Shown here piece by piece: positions 1 through 9,214 of a stretch of DNA of 64,000 nt. The DNA comes from Pseudomonas sp. S09G 359 (GTDB taxonomy: Bacteria; Pseudomonadota; Gammaproteobacteria; Pseudomonadales; Pseudomonadaceae). The translations under genes were made by a program, and so were the position numbers. Under the pieces are notes generated by a model. That model was not told the origin of the DNA. It worked only from the letters and a program-made list of their open reading frames with translations, and made no database searches. Numbering within the stretch: position 1 is the first letter of the stretch; each line of letters begins with the position of its first letter. The stretch covers positions 5,919,501 through 5,983,500 of the forward strand of contig NZ_CP025263.1 of NCBI RefSeq assembly GCF_002843605.1, read 5' to 3'.

Positions 1-728
1 AGGCCGTGGAAGTCACCGATCACCGCCTGGATAGGCGCGACGATCAGCGCCATCCACATTGCCATGGACAGCATTTTGCGGATCGCCGGGTTGTCCTTGC
101 CGCGCAGCAAATGCCAGGCCGCCGAGGAGCCGACAAAAAACGCCGTGGCAACGAAGGCCGCCGTGGCCATGTGCATCAGGCGGTAGGGGAAGGACGGGTT
201 GAAGATCACTGCCAGCCAGTCGGTAGGGATCACACGCCCGTCGATGATTTCAAAGCCCTGGGGCGTCTGCATCCAGCTGTTGGACGCGAGAATCCAGAAC
301 GTCGAGATCAACGTACCGACGGCCACCATCACGGTGGAGAAGAAGTGCAGCTTGCGCCCCACCTTGTTCCAGCCGAACAGCATCACCCCGAGGAAACCGG
401 CCTCAAGGAAGAAGGCCGTAAGTACTTCGTACGTAAGAAGCGGCCCGGTGACGGCGCCGGCGAAGTCCGAGAAGCGGCTCCAGTTGGTGCCGAACTGGTA
501 GGCCATGACCAACCCGGAGACCACACCCATGCCGAAGTTGACGGCAAAGATCTTCGACCAGAAATGGTAGAGGTCACGGTAAGTGTCGTTGTGGGTCTTG
601 AGCCACAAGCCCTCCAGCACCGCGAGGTAACTGGCCAGGCCGATGGTGATCGCCGGGAACAGGATGTGGAACGAGATGGTGAATGCGAATTGAATTCGGG
701 CGAGATCTAGCGCCTCCAAACCGAACAT
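1..728 (-). CDS. cioA: Cyanide-insensitive ubiquinol oxidase (bd-type) subunit I, partial
   Basis: This is the N-terminal part (about 242 residues) of a bd-type quinol oxidase subunit I; the rest lies beyond the left edge. The minus-strand translation begins MFGLEALDLARIQFAF and continues with the SFHILFPAITIG segment, whose His21 matches the conserved heme ligand near the N terminus of CydA/CioA. Hydrophobic helices follow, with GMGVVSGLVMAYQFGTNW and a GWNKVGRKLHF turn. The family oxidises ubiquinol and reduces oxygen to water in the inner membrane. I call it CioA rather than CydA because the cyanide-insensitive form is typical of Pseudomonas; the Q-loop that would settle this is outside the window. 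A perfect Anr box lies upstream. Confidence 0.9.
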   Translation of the reverse strand, partial: MFGLEALDLARIQFAFTISFHILFPAITIGLASYLAVLEGLWLKTHNDTYRDLYHFWSKIFAVNFGMGVVSGLVMAYQFGTNWSRFSDFAGAVTGPLLTYEVLTAFFLEAGFLGVMLFGWNKVGRKLHFFSTVMVAVGTLISTFWILASNSWMQTPQGFEIIDGRVIPTDWLAVIFNPSFPYRLMHMATAAFVATAFFVGSSAAWHLLRGKDNPAIRKMLSMAMWMALIVAPIQAVIGDFHG

Positions 729-884
729 AAGTCTTCCTCTGTCAGGTAATACCGGCTGCTGGCGGGAGCCTGCACCCACTGCCCCCACGGATATGGAGTG
801 TGGCGAATTTCAATTCGTTTCTTTTTTTACCAGCCACGTAGGGATTCTGGCCTTGCGGCCGCCAGAGCAATCCCCACGGAGGTT

Positions 885-898
885 TTGATCTGGATCAA
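885..898. promoter_or_regulatory. Anr/FNR box upstream of cioA
   Basis: The sequence TTGATCTGGATCAA is an exact match to the Anr/FNR consensus TTGAT-N4-ATCAA. It is centred about 164 bases upstream of the cioA start and about 154 bases upstream of the divergent MFS start. In P. aeruginosa cioAB is repressed by ANR at low oxygen, so control of cioA is the more likely role. The site itself is seen directly; the direction of control is inferred. Confidence 0.75.
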
Positions 899-978
899 GC
901 ATTGCTGAAAGAGTAGTCCCATTTTCGATGTTGGTCGGCGTGGTCTTTTGCCGCGTGACAGACTGCCTCAGCTCAGTT

Positions 979-1010
979 GTTGCAACTATCTGTTACAACT
1001 TAGTGATAAT
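979..1010 (+). promoter_or_regulatory. Repeated GTTRCAAC motif and possible -10 box before the MFS gene
   Basis: Two copies of an eight-base near-palindrome, GTTGCAAC (979-986) and GTTACAAC (992-999), sit five bases apart and are followed by GATAAT (1005-1010), a good -10 candidate 35 bases before the MFS start codon. This looks like an operator overlapping a promoter. The regulator is unknown. Apart from this and the Anr box I see nothing else in the 317-base gap between cioA and the MFS gene. Confidence 0.3.
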
Positions 1011-1045
1011 CTCGGCGCTCCCTCCGGCCCTGACCAGAATTCCCG

Positions 1046-2284
1046 ATGCCTAGTGAACCTGCGTTGCTGTTGCGTCACCACCGCCCTTTCATCGCGTTCT
1101 GGCTGGCACGGATCTTTACCGCCAGCGGCTTCCAGATGCTCACCGTGGCCATTGGCTGGAACCTCTACCAACTGACCGGCAATGTGCTGGACCTGGGGTT
1201 GGTCGGCCTGGTGGAATTCGTGCCTCGCGTGCTGTTCATGCTGCACACCGGGCATGTTGCCGACCGCTACGAGCGGCGCAAGGTCGCCGCCATCTGCCAG
1301 ACCGTGCAGGCGTTGATCGCACTGTCCCTGGCCATCGGCGGCCTGACTGGCAACGTGACCCGCGAAATGATCTTTATCCTCGCCTTCCTGCTCGGCGCCG
1401 CGCGCTCCTTCGAGATGCCCACCACCCAGGCCATGCTGCCGAGCATCGTGCCCAGCGCCCTGTTCCCGCGGGCCGTGGCCTCGTCGCAATCGGCCCAGCA
1501 ACTGGCCACCATCGTGGCCCCGGCCCTTGGCGGCTTGCTCTACGCCTTCGGCAGCGTGTGGGTGTATGGCCCGACCGTGGTGCTGTACATCATCGCCTGC
1601 GTGCTGACCCTCAACCTGCCCGCCCGCCAGACTCCACTGAACAAAGGCAAGGCCACCCTGGACTCGTTGCTGGCCGGCATCCGCTTTATTCGCAGCCGCC
1701 CGGACATCCTCGGGGCGATTTCCCTCGACCTGTTTGCGGTGCTGCTGGGCGGCGCCACGGCGCTGCTGCCGGTGTTCGCCAAGGACATCCTGCTGACCGG
1801 CGCCTGGGGCCTGGGCCTGCTGCGTTCGGCGCCGGCGGTGGGGGCGTTGTTGATGTCATTGTGGCTCGCGCGGTTCTCGGTGGACCGCCATGTAGGCCGC
1901 GTGATGTTCACCGCTGTGGGCGTATTCGGCGTGGCGACCATCGCGTTCGGCCTGTCCACGTCATTCTGGTTCTCCCTGGCGGTGCTGGTGGTGCTGGGCG
2001 CGGCGGACATGATCAGCATGGTGATCCGTGCCTCCTTCGTGCAGTTGGAAACCCCGGATGAAATGCGCGGCCGGGTCAGTGCGGTCAACGGCCTGTTTAT
2101 CGGCGCGTCCAACCAACTGGGCGAGTTCGAATCGGGGATTACCGCCCACTGGTTCGGCACCGTGCCCGCCGTGGTCATGGGCGGGATCGGTACACTGGTG
2201 GTGACTGGGGTGTGGATCAAGCTGTTCCCGACGTTGGCCAACCGCGACCGCATGCATGTGCCGGTGGAAGAAACCAAGGTCTGA
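1046..2284 (+). CDS. MFS transporter, probable exporter
   Basis: A 412-residue protein with the alternating hydrophobic segments of a 12-helix major facilitator. The motif HVADRYERRKV near residue 70 is the loop 2-3 signature (GxxxDRxGRR type). The overall pattern (FWLARIFTASGFQMLTVAIGW at the N terminus, an EntS-like fold) places it with the MFS_3/EntS-like drug or siderophore exporters. The substrate cannot be read from sequence. The gene stands alone, divergent from cioA, and a REP pair follows its stop. No strong ribosome-binding site precedes the ATG. Confidence 0.85.
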   Translation: MPSEPALLLRHHRPFIAFWLARIFTASGFQMLTVAIGWNLYQLTGNVLDLGLVGLVEFVPRVLFMLHTGHVADRYERRKVAAICQTVQALIALSLAIGGLTGNVTREMIFILAFLLGAARSFEMPTTQAMLPSIVPSALFPRAVASSQSAQQLATIVAPALGGLLYAFGSVWVYGPTVVLYIIACVLTLNLPARQTPLNKGKATLDSLLAGIRFIRSRPDILGAISLDLFAVLLGGATALLPVFAKDILLTGAWGLGLLRSAPAVGALLMSLWLARFSVDRHVGRVMFTAVGVFGVATIAFGLSTSFWFSLAVLVVLGAADMISMVIRASFVQLETPDEMRGRVSAVNGLFIGASNQLGEFESGITAHWFGTVPAVVMGGIGTLVVTGVWIKLFPTLANRDRMHVPVEETKV

Positions 2285-2320
2285 GCCCCACCACCGAATC
2301 TGATGCTGGAATACAGTCAA

Positions 2321-2409
2321 TGTGGGAGGGGGCTTGCCCCCGATAGCGGTGGTTCAGTCAATTAGATGTCGACTGACACTCCGCTATCGGGGGCAAGCCC
2401 CCTCCCACA
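2321..2409. repeat. REP pair (inverted REP elements)
   Basis: Two copies of the TGTGGGAGGGGGCTTGCCCC element face each other across about 40 bases and end in CCCTCCCACA. The arms can form a long hairpin. The pair lies between the convergent MFS gene and the aldehyde dehydrogenase operon, the usual place for REP sequences in Pseudomonas. Confidence 0.95.
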
Positions 2410-2439
2410 CTTTGATACCTATGCGTTTGCAAGACCGGG

Positions 2440-4623
2440 TTACAACACCTTATCCAAGGTGATCGGAAACTCCCGCACCCGCTTGCCGGTGGCATGGTAA
2501 ATCGCATTCGCCACCGCCGCCGCCACGCCGACAATGCCAATCTCCCCCACGCCCTTGGACCCAAGGGCGTTGACGATCTCGTCGTGTTCTTCGACGAACA
2601 CCACATCAATGTCGCCGATATCGGCATTTACCGGGATGTGGTACTCGGCCAGGCTGTGGTTCATGTAACGCCCTAGCGTATGGTCGACCTGGGTTTCTTC
2701 ATGCAGGGCCATGCCGATGCCCCAGACCACGCCGCCGAGAATCTGGCTGCGGGCCATCTTGGGGTTGACCACACGCCCAGCCGCTATCGCACTGACGACC
2801 CGACGCACCTTGATCGTGCCCAGGTCCTCATCTACCTGAACCTCCACAAACACCGCCGAATGGGTGGCCGTGGCATAGCCTTCACGCTTTTTGTCGGGCT
2901 CGCTGTCGACCTGCACCTCCAAAGCGTCTTCGCCACTGTCCTTGACCAGTTGCGCCAACGACACGCTCACATCACCGGTATGCAACTGGCCGTTTTCGAA
3001 ACGCACGGCTTCAGCCTCCTGGAATACCGGATACGTCTGCCGGGCGATGGTCAGCAACTTGGCATTCAAGGCTTCGCAGGCTTGCTGCACGGCAGTGCCC
3101 ACCGACGACACGGTAAAAGAGCCGCCCTGCAGCGGCGCGGTGGGTAAGGACGAGTCGCCGAGTAAAAAGCTGATGTCGGCCATCGCCACGCCGCTGGCCT
3201 GCGCGGCAATCTGGGTCATGACCGTGTAGGTGCCGGTGCCGATATCGGTGGTGGCGCTGCTGACCGTCAGCTTGCCTTGCGCATCGATGCGGGCCTTGGC
3301 GCTGGCCTTCATTTGCATGGCTTCCCAGACACCGCCGGCCATGCCCCAGCCAATCAACTGGCGGCCATCGCGCATGCTGCGCGGTTCCGGGTTGCGCTGA
3401 CTCCAGCCAAAACGCTCGGCGCCTTCGCGATAACACTCGCGCAGGGCTTTGCTGGACCAGGGCTTGTCTTCGTTCTGGTTGCGCTCGGCATAGTTGATCA
3501 GCCGCAGTTGCACCGGGTCCATGCCCAGCGCGCAGGCCAATTCATCCATGGCGCACTCCAGGCCGATCACGCCCAGGGCGGCGCCCGGCGCGCGCATATC
3601 CAGCGGGGTGAATACGTCCAGCGGCACCAGTTTGTAGGTCAACTGCACGTTGTCGCAGTGATAGAGCATGCCGCTCCATTCCACCACGTGTTCGCTGAAA
3701 TCCTCGAAACGCGAAGTCTGGCCGACGGCGGTGTGCCCCAACGCGAGCAGCCGACCATCGGCCGCCGCGCCCATCTGCAAGCGCTGCAAAGTGCGCGGGC
3801 GATAACCGAAGGTGAACATCTGCTGGCGGGTGAGCGTGACGCGCACCGAGCGCTTGAGTGCCAGGGAAGCCATCACCGCCAGCGGCAATTGATACTGCGG
3901 GCGCAGCCCGGAACCGAAAGCCCCGCCGACGAACGCAGCAAAAATGCGCACCTGGCTTTTATCCAGGCCGAAGACTTTTTGCACATAGGCCTGGCAGTTC
4001 TGCGGGCCTTGGGTCTTGTCGTGGATATGCAGCGTGCCGTCCGGTTGAAACAGCACCGTACTGGCGTGGGGTTCCATCGGGTTGTGGTGTTCGATGGGGG
4101 TGCTGTAGTGCAGATCGAGGCTGACGGCGGCGGCGGCCCATTCGGCCTGGAAGTTACCGCGCGGCTTCGGCGGGGTTTGCGGCGACGGGTGCGCCTGCGC
4201 CTGCTGGGCGATTAAATCGGTCTCGAAGCCTTCGGTTTCGTACTCGATGCTGACCAGCGAGCCGGCGTGCCGTGCCAGTTCCAGGTTATCGGCCACGACC
4301 AGCGCCAGGGGCTGGCCGCTGTACAGCACGCGATCGTTATACAGCGGGCGAAAGGGCGAGCCATCCGCCGCATCGGCATCGGCGAAGGCATCGTCGTAGC
4401 TGGCGATTTGGGGGCGGTTGCGGTGATCGATCACGGCCACTACGCCCGGCAGGGCCAATGCCTGGGAGGCGTCGATGCGCAGCACGCGGCCCTTGGCGAT
4501 CGTGCTGGAGACCACGCTGCCATGCAGCAGGCCTGCCTCGGGAAACTCACCGGCATAACGCGCCTGGCCGGTGACCTTGAGCAGACCGTCAACGCGGTCC
4601 AGGGGTTTGCCGATGGCGGTCAT
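2440..4623 (-). CDS. Molybdenum-cofactor aldehyde/xanthine dehydrogenase large subunit (PaoC-like)
   Basis: A 727-residue molybdopterin-binding subunit of the xanthine oxidase family, close in length to E. coli PaoC (732). It begins MTAIGKPLDRVDGLLKVTGQ, the typical entry to the aldehyde oxidase a/b hammerhead domain, and contains FVGGAFGSGLRPQ and the RAPGAALGVIGLE segment of the Moco-binding half. GVGEIGIV near the C terminus places the catalytic base at Glu694. The start codon overlaps the stop of the FAD subunit gene by four bases, so the three subunits are one operon (2Fe-2S, FAD, Moco order). It probably oxidises aldehydes; the substrate is inferred from PaoABC similarity. Confidence 0.9.
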   Translation of the reverse strand: MTAIGKPLDRVDGLLKVTGQARYAGEFPEAGLLHGSVVSSTIAKGRVLRIDASQALALPGVVAVIDHRNRPQIASYDDAFADADAADGSPFRPLYNDRVLYSGQPLALVVADNLELARHAGSLVSIEYETEGFETDLIAQQAQAHPSPQTPPKPRGNFQAEWAAAAVSLDLHYSTPIEHHNPMEPHASTVLFQPDGTLHIHDKTQGPQNCQAYVQKVFGLDKSQVRIFAAFVGGAFGSGLRPQYQLPLAVMASLALKRSVRVTLTRQQMFTFGYRPRTLQRLQMGAAADGRLLALGHTAVGQTSRFEDFSEHVVEWSGMLYHCDNVQLTYKLVPLDVFTPLDMRAPGAALGVIGLECAMDELACALGMDPVQLRLINYAERNQNEDKPWSSKALRECYREGAERFGWSQRNPEPRSMRDGRQLIGWGMAGGVWEAMQMKASAKARIDAQGKLTVSSATTDIGTGTYTVMTQIAAQASGVAMADISFLLGDSSLPTAPLQGGSFTVSSVGTAVQQACEALNAKLLTIARQTYPVFQEAEAVRFENGQLHTGDVSVSLAQLVKDSGEDALEVQVDSEPDKKREGYATATHSAVFVEVQVDEDLGTIKVRRVVSAIAAGRVVNPKMARSQILGGVVWGIGMALHEETQVDHTLGRYMNHSLAEYHIPVNADIGDIDVVFVEEHDEIVNALGSKGVGEIGIVGVAAAVANAIYHATGKRVREFPITLDKVL

Positions 4624-5609
4624 GGTTGTTCTCCTGCGACAGCGGCATCGCTAAGCGCGCGAATGATCGCGCGACGCGCCAGCTTGATCTTGAAGCCGTT
4701 GTGCTCCAGGGCTTCTGCGTCTTGCAGCAAGGCGTCGGCGGCGTTGCTGAAGGTTTCGCGGCTCACCGCCTGGCCGATCAGCGAGGCTTCCACCGCGCGG
4801 TCACGCCAGGGTTTGTGTGCTACGCCGCCGAGGGCCAGGCGTGCGTCGACAATCCTGTCACCGTCCAATTCGAGGGCGGCGGCAACGGACACCAAGGCGA
4901 ACGCGTAGGACGCACGGTCGCGGATTTTCAAGTAGTGGCTGTGGCGCGCCAGGTGGTCGGCAGGCAATTCAATGGCGGTGATCAGCTCATCGTCGGCCAA
5001 TTGGTTGTCGCGCTGTGGCGCATCGCCGGGCAGGCGGTGGAAGTCGGCAAACTCAATGATGCGTGCGCCGCCACGCCCTTCCACGTGCACCCGTGCCTCC
5101 AAGGCGGCCAAGGCCACGCACATGTCCGACGGGTGCGTGGCCACGCACTGTTCGCTGGCGCCGAGGATGGCGTGGATACGGTTCAACCCGGTACGCGCCG
5201 GGCAGCCGCTGCCGGGCTCGCGTTTGTTGCACGGCACGGCGGCGTCATAGAAGTAGTAGCAACGGGTGCGCTGCAGCAGATTGCCGCCGGTGCTGGCCAT
5301 GTTGCGCAGTTGCGGCGAGGCGCCGGCCAGGATGGCCTGGGACAGCAACGGGTAACGCTGTTCGATCAACGGGTGCCAGGCCAGGTCGGCGTTGCTGACC
5401 AGTGCACCGATGCGCAGGCCGCCCTCGGCGGTTGCTTCGATCTGATGCAGCGGCAGGCCGGTGATATCGATCAGGTGTTCGGGGCGGCTGATGTTTTCTT
5501 TCATCAAGTCCAGCAAGTTGGTGCCACCGGCGATAAAGCGCGACGCCGCGCTGCTCAGGTGCACCGCATCATGTACATCGGTGGGCTTACTGTAATGGAA
5601 GGGGTTCAT
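4620..5609 (-). CDS. Aldehyde dehydrogenase FAD-binding subunit (PaoB-like)
   Basis: A 329-residue FAD-binding subunit of the CoxM/CutM family. The ATG at 5609 starts MNPFHYSKPTDVHDAV and overlaps the stop of the 2Fe-2S gene by four bases, which decides this start over an upstream in-frame codon. AGGTNLLDLMK and the TGGNLLQRTRC segment are the flavin-binding motifs. A loop with Cys residues (RCYYFYDAAVPCNKREPGSGC is split as RCYYFYDAAVPC and GSGC) resembles the extra [4Fe-4S] site of E. coli PaoB. The subunit passes electrons from the Moco and Fe-S centres to its acceptor. Confidence 0.9.
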   Translation of the reverse strand: MNPFHYSKPTDVHDAVHLSSAASRFIAGGTNLLDLMKENISRPEHLIDITGLPLHQIEATAEGGLRIGALVSNADLAWHPLIEQRYPLLSQAILAGASPQLRNMASTGGNLLQRTRCYYFYDAAVPCNKREPGSGCPARTGLNRIHAILGASEQCVATHPSDMCVALAALEARVHVEGRGGARIIEFADFHRLPGDAPQRDNQLADDELITAIELPADHLARHSHYLKIRDRASYAFALVSVAAALELDGDRIVDARLALGGVAHKPWRDRAVEASLIGQAVSRETFSNAADALLQDAEALEHNGFKIKLARRAIIRALSDAAVAGEQP

Positions 5610-6118
5610 TGCCCACCTCCCAACACATCTTCGATGGCATCGCGAATGTTGCTGTAGGCACCGCAGCGGCACAGGTTGCCGCTCATTAATTCCTGGACCT
5701 CTGCAGTACTTTTCGCACGGCCCTCATTCGCCAGGCCTACAGCGGAGCAGATCTGGCCGGGGGTGCAGTAGCCGCACTGGAAGGCGTCGTGATTGATAAA
5801 CGCCTGCTGCATGGGGTGCAACTGGTCGCCGTTGGCCAGCCCTTCGATGGTGGTGAGTTCGGCGCCGTCGCACATCACGGCGAGGGTCAGGCAGGCGTTT
5901 ACCCGTTTGCCATCGCGCAACACGGTACAGGCGCCGCATTGGCCGTGGTCGCAGCCTTTTTTGCTGCCCACCAGGTCGAGTTGCTCGCGCAACAGGTCGA
6001 GCAAGGTGGTCCAGGGCAACACGTCCAACTGGCGTTCTTGGCCATTCAGGGTCAAGCGTATCGGGTGGGCGACGAACGGTTGGGCCGCCGCGCCATTGGG
6101 GGTCGCGCTCATAAACAC
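5606..6118 (-). CDS. Aldehyde dehydrogenase 2Fe-2S subunit (PaoA-like)
   Basis: A 170-residue small subunit of the xanthine oxidase family carrying two [2Fe-2S] clusters. The plant-type ferredoxin motif GCDHGQCGACTV with a later Cys in VNACLTL binds the first, and CGYCTPGQ plus GNLCRCGAY bind the second. It leads the three-gene operon. E. coli PaoA has a Tat signal with twin arginines; this protein starts MFMSATPNGAAAQPF and has none, so the complex is predicted to stay in the cytoplasm. That is an inference from the missing signal only. Confidence 0.9.
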   Translation of the reverse strand: MFMSATPNGAAAQPFVAHPIRLTLNGQERQLDVLPWTTLLDLLREQLDLVGSKKGCDHGQCGACTVLRDGKRVNACLTLAVMCDGAELTTIEGLANGDQLHPMQQAFINHDAFQCGYCTPGQICSAVGLANEGRAKSTAEVQELMSGNLCRCGAYSNIRDAIEDVLGGGQ

Positions 6119-6208
6119 CTCACGGGTTGGTGTACATCCGCGGCGTTCAGGGAAATCGCCGTCTCAGGGGTACGACTTCCCGGGGTATTGAGCGTTCAAG
6201 GTGATTGA

Positions 6209-6655
6209 TCAGCGGATATTGAGCAGGGTCTTCAGGGTGTTTCGCGGCGGGTTGATCGAGGAGTTGCTGTATTCGAACCAGCCCTGGTCGGCCACGTTAA
6301 GGTCAAACACATAGATGTAGCCCATCAAGGTGCCCGCACCATTGCAGGCCTCGCTGATATTCCCGACCTGACACACCGGTGTGCGCTGGCCATTGAGTAC
6401 CGCACCGTTGAAAAGGCCTACAGGGTTATTGCCCAGGCCGACTTCCATCACCGAGACCTTGGTGGGCCCGCGGTGGGTACACATCTGGGTGCTTTGCACG
6501 CGCTCGGGGATGGTTTCAGCGCAACGGGCCGATTCGACCTTGAACACGCGCACCTCGCTCAAGGCCGGTGCAGTCGCGCCCCATGCCGGTGCCGCAGCGA
6601 GCCACAGGCTGACACAAGGGATCAGAGCTAGACTCCACGCGTTGGCTTTTTTCAT
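6209..6655 (-). CDS. Small secreted protein, possibly DUF4879/YolA-like
   Basis: The ATG at 6655 gives 148 residues beginning MKKANAWSLALIPCVSLWLAA with a likely signal-peptidase site after PAWGA, so I prefer it to a longer reading that starts at 6844 inside the divergent promoter. The mature part has four or more cysteines (ESARC, QMCTH, PVCQV, EACNG), which suggests disulfides, and ends in a conserved-looking region (GYIYVFDLNVADQGWFEY). I think it belongs to the DUF4879 family, known from Bacillus YolA, but this is from memory. The function is unknown. It is transcribed divergently from the purine permease. Confidence 0.65.
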   Translation of the reverse strand: MKKANAWSLALIPCVSLWLAAAPAWGATAPALSEVRVFKVESARCAETIPERVQSTQMCTHRGPTKVSVMEVGLGNNPVGLFNGAVLNGQRTPVCQVGNISEACNGAGTLMGYIYVFDLNVADQGWFEYSNSSINPPRNTLKTLLNIR

Positions 6656-6842
6656 GCTGTCGATGACCCGCTGTTGAACGTCGGCGCAGTATGCCTCAAG
6701 GCCATGCGCCACACAGCCTCGGCTGCTGGTATGATGCGCCGCTTTTTCCGATCCTCTCTGTATCACAGGCGCTTGGCGCAGTTTGTGCTTTGACTTAGAG
6801 GTCAACAAATCACGACGCAAAATAGCGTCACAGGGAGCAGGC

Positions 6843-8138
6843 ATGCTGGAAAAGCTGTTTCAACTCAAGGCACACAACACCAACGTACGGACTGAGATCC
6901 TCGCAGGCATCACGACCTTCCTGGCCATGGCCTACATCCTGTTCGTGAACCCGAGCATCCTCGGCGAGACCGGCATGGACAAGGGCGCGGTGTTCGTCGC
7001 GACCTGCCTGGCGGCGGCCATCGGTTCGACCGTGATGGGCCTGATCGCCAACTACCCGATTGCGCTCGCGCCGGGCATGGGCCTCAACGCCTTCTTCACC
7101 TACACCGTGGTGCTGCACATGGGCCACACCTGGCAAGTGGCGCTGGGTGCGGTGTTTATCTCGGCGGTGCTGTTTTTCCTGCTGTCGATCTTCCGTATCC
7201 GTGAGTGGATCATCAACAGCATCCCCCTGCCCCTGCGCTCGGCGATTGCGGCCGGTATCGGCCTGTTCCTGGCGCTGATCGCCTTGCATAACGCCGATAT
7301 CGTGGTGGCTAACCCGAATACCCTGGTGGGCATGGGCGATCTGACAAAACCCGCACCGATCCTCGCCATCCTCGGCTTTATGCTGATCGTGGCCCTGGAA
7401 GCCCTGGCCGTGCGCGGTGCCGTGCTGATCGGTATCCTGGCCGTGACCATCGTTTCCATCGCGCTGGGCGTTACCCCGTTCGGTGGCGTGATATCGATGC
7501 CGCCGTCCCTGGCGCCGACGTTCCTGCAACTGGATATCAAAGGCGCGCTGGATATCGGCCTGGTCAGCGTGATCTTCGCCTTCCTGTTCGTCGACTTGTT
7601 CGACAACTCCGGCACCCTGATCGGCGTGGCCAAGCGCGCCGGCCTGATGGGCAAGGACGGCCACATGCCGAAAATGGGCCGTGCCCTGATCGCCGACAGC
7701 ACCGCCGCCATGGCCGGCTCGCTGCTGGGCACCTCGACCACCACCAGCTATATCGAATCCGCTGCCGGCGTAAGCGCCGGGGGCCGCACCGGCTTAACCG
7801 CCATCGTGGTCGCGATCCTGTTCCTGCTGGCGCTGTTCTTCTCGCCATTGGCCGCCAGCGTTCCCGCCTTCGCCACCGCGCCGGCGCTGCTGTTCGTGGC
7901 GGTGCTGATGACCCAGGGCCTGGCCGAAATCGACTGGGACGACATTACTGTTGCAGCGCCGGTGGTGATCACCGCCCTGGCGATGCCCTTCACTTACTCC
8001 ATCGCCAACGGCATCGCCTTCGGATTCATCGCCTGGACCGCCATCAAGCTGCTTTCGGGCCGCTATCGTGAGCTGAACCCGGCCCTGGTGATTCTGTCGA
8101 TTCTGTTTGTGATCAAGCTGGGCTGGTTCAACGCATGA
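6843..8138 (+). CDS. NCS2 family purine permease (adenine/guanine/hypoxanthine)
   Basis: A 431-residue inner-membrane transporter of the AzgA-like branch of the NCS2 family, likely a proton symporter for purine bases. The ATG at 6843 follows a CAGGGAGCAGGC ribosome-binding region and gives [18 protein letters not shown], the standard N terminus of this branch. Family marks include [33 protein letters not shown], the [13 protein letters not shown] segment and [24 protein letters not shown] (split here by function: [10 protein letters not shown] and GVSAGGRTG). Its TGA overlaps the ATG of trmA, so the two are translationally linked. Confidence 0.92.
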   Translation: MLEKLFQLKAHNTNVRTEILAGITTFLAMAYILFVNPSILGETGMDKGAVFVATCLAAAIGSTVMGLIANYPIALAPGMGLNAFFTYTVVLHMGHTWQVALGAVFISAVLFFLLSIFRIREWIINSIPLPLRSAIAAGIGLFLALIALHNADIVVANPNTLVGMGDLTKPAPILAILGFMLIVALEALAVRGAVLIGILAVTIVSIALGVTPFGGVISMPPSLAPTFLQLDIKGALDIGLVSVIFAFLFVDLFDNSGTLIGVAKRAGLMGKDGHMPKMGRALIADSTAAMAGSLLGTSTTTSYIESAAGVSAGGRTGLTAIVVAILFLLALFFSPLAASVPAFATAPALLFVAVLMTQGLAEIDWDDITVAAPVVITALAMPFTYSIANGIAFGFIAWTAIKLLSGRYRELNPALVILSILFVIKLGWFNA

Positions 8139-9214
8139 CTTTTGACGCCGCAAGCTACACCGTTCAACTGCAAGACAAGGTCACGCGCTTGCGTGACCTG
8201 CTGGCGCCGTTCGACGCGCCCGAGCCGCAGGTATTCGATTCGCCGCTGCAGAACTTCCGCCTGCGGGCGGAGTTCCGCCTATGGCGCGAAGGCGGTGAGC
8301 GCCACTACGCGATGTTCTCCCAGGACGACAAGCGCACGCCGATCCTGATCGAAGAGTTCCCCATCGCCAGCACCCGCATCAACCAGTTGATGCCGCAGCT
8401 CAAGGCCGCCTGTCAAGCCAGCGCCGCGCTGAGCCACAAGCTGTTCCAGGTGGAGTTCCTGACCACCCTGGCCGGCGATGCGATGATCACCCTGTGCTAT
8501 CACCGCCCGCTGGACGAGCACTGGCACGCCGCTGCAAACCAGCTGGCCGCCGACTTGAACGTGAGCATCATCGGCCGCTCCAAGGGCAAGCGCGATGTGA
8601 TCGGCCACGACTACGTGGTGGAAAAACTCGAGGTCGGCGGCCGCACGTTCAGCTATCGCCAACCCGAAGGCGCGTTCACCCAGCCCAACGGCACGGTGAA
8701 CCAGAAGATGCTCAACTGGGCGTACAACGCCTTGGGCGATCGCCCGGATGATTTGCTCGAGCTGTACTGCGGCAACGGCAACTTCACCCTGCCGCTGGCA
8801 ACGCGTGTGCGTAACGTGCTGGCTACCGAAATCAGCAAGACCTCGGTCAACGCCGCCCTCAGCAACCTCGATGAAAACGCGGTGGGCAACGTGACCCTGG
8901 TGCGGCTGTCTGCCGAGGAGCTCACCGAGGCGCTCAACGAAGTGCGCCCGTTCCGCCGCCTGCACGGCATCGACCTGAAAAGCTATGAGTTTGGCAGCGT
9001 ATTCGTCGACCCGCCGCGCGCCGGCATGGACCCGGACACCTGCGAACTGACCCGGCGTTTCGACAATATCCTGTACATCTCCTGCAACCCGGAGACGCTG
9101 GCGGCGAACATTGCGCAGCTGCATGACACGCACAAGATCACTCAATGCGCGATGTTTGACCAGTTCCCGTGGACGCACCATATGGAATCCGGGGTGTTAT
9201 TGACCCGGCGGTAA
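8135..9214 (+). CDS. trmA: tRNA (uracil-5-)-methyltransferase
   Basis: A 359-residue SAM-dependent enzyme that makes 5-methyluridine at position 54 of the T-loop of tRNAs. Seen here are [15 protein letters not shown] (SAM-binding motif), [10 protein letters not shown], and [14 protein letters not shown] with the catalytic Cys. The length is the family norm (E. coli TrmA 366). The start overlaps the purine permease stop by four bases. Its last 18 bases overlap the end of the convergent DUF2442 gene. Confidence 0.95.
   Translation: MTFDAASYTVQLQDKVTRLRDLLAPFDAPEPQVFDSPLQNFRLRAEFRLWREGGERHYAMFSQDDKRTPILIEEFPIASTRINQLMPQLKAACQASAALSHKLFQVEFLTTLAGDAMITLCYHRPLDEHWHAAANQLAADLNVSIIGRSKGKRDVIGHDYVVEKLEVGGRTFSYRQPEGAFTQPNGTVNQKMLNWAYNALGDRPDDLLELYCGNGNFTLPLATRVRNVLATEISKTSVNAALSNLDENAVGNVTLVRLSAEELTEALNEVRPFRRLHGIDLKSYEFGSVFVDPPRAGMDPDTCELTRRFDNILYISCNPETLAANIAQLHDTHKITQCAMFDQFPWTHHMESGVLLTRR

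Noticed and set aside
986..1501. Long minus-strand open frame across the MFS gene
   Set aside because: It is antisense to a clear transporter, has a His/Gln/Gly/Asp-rich composition typical of frames opposite GC-rich genes, and no ribosome site.
6656..6844. N-terminal extension of the small secreted protein
   Set aside because: It would put a non-hydrophobic 63-residue tail before a clear signal peptide and cross the promoter and start of the divergent purine permease.
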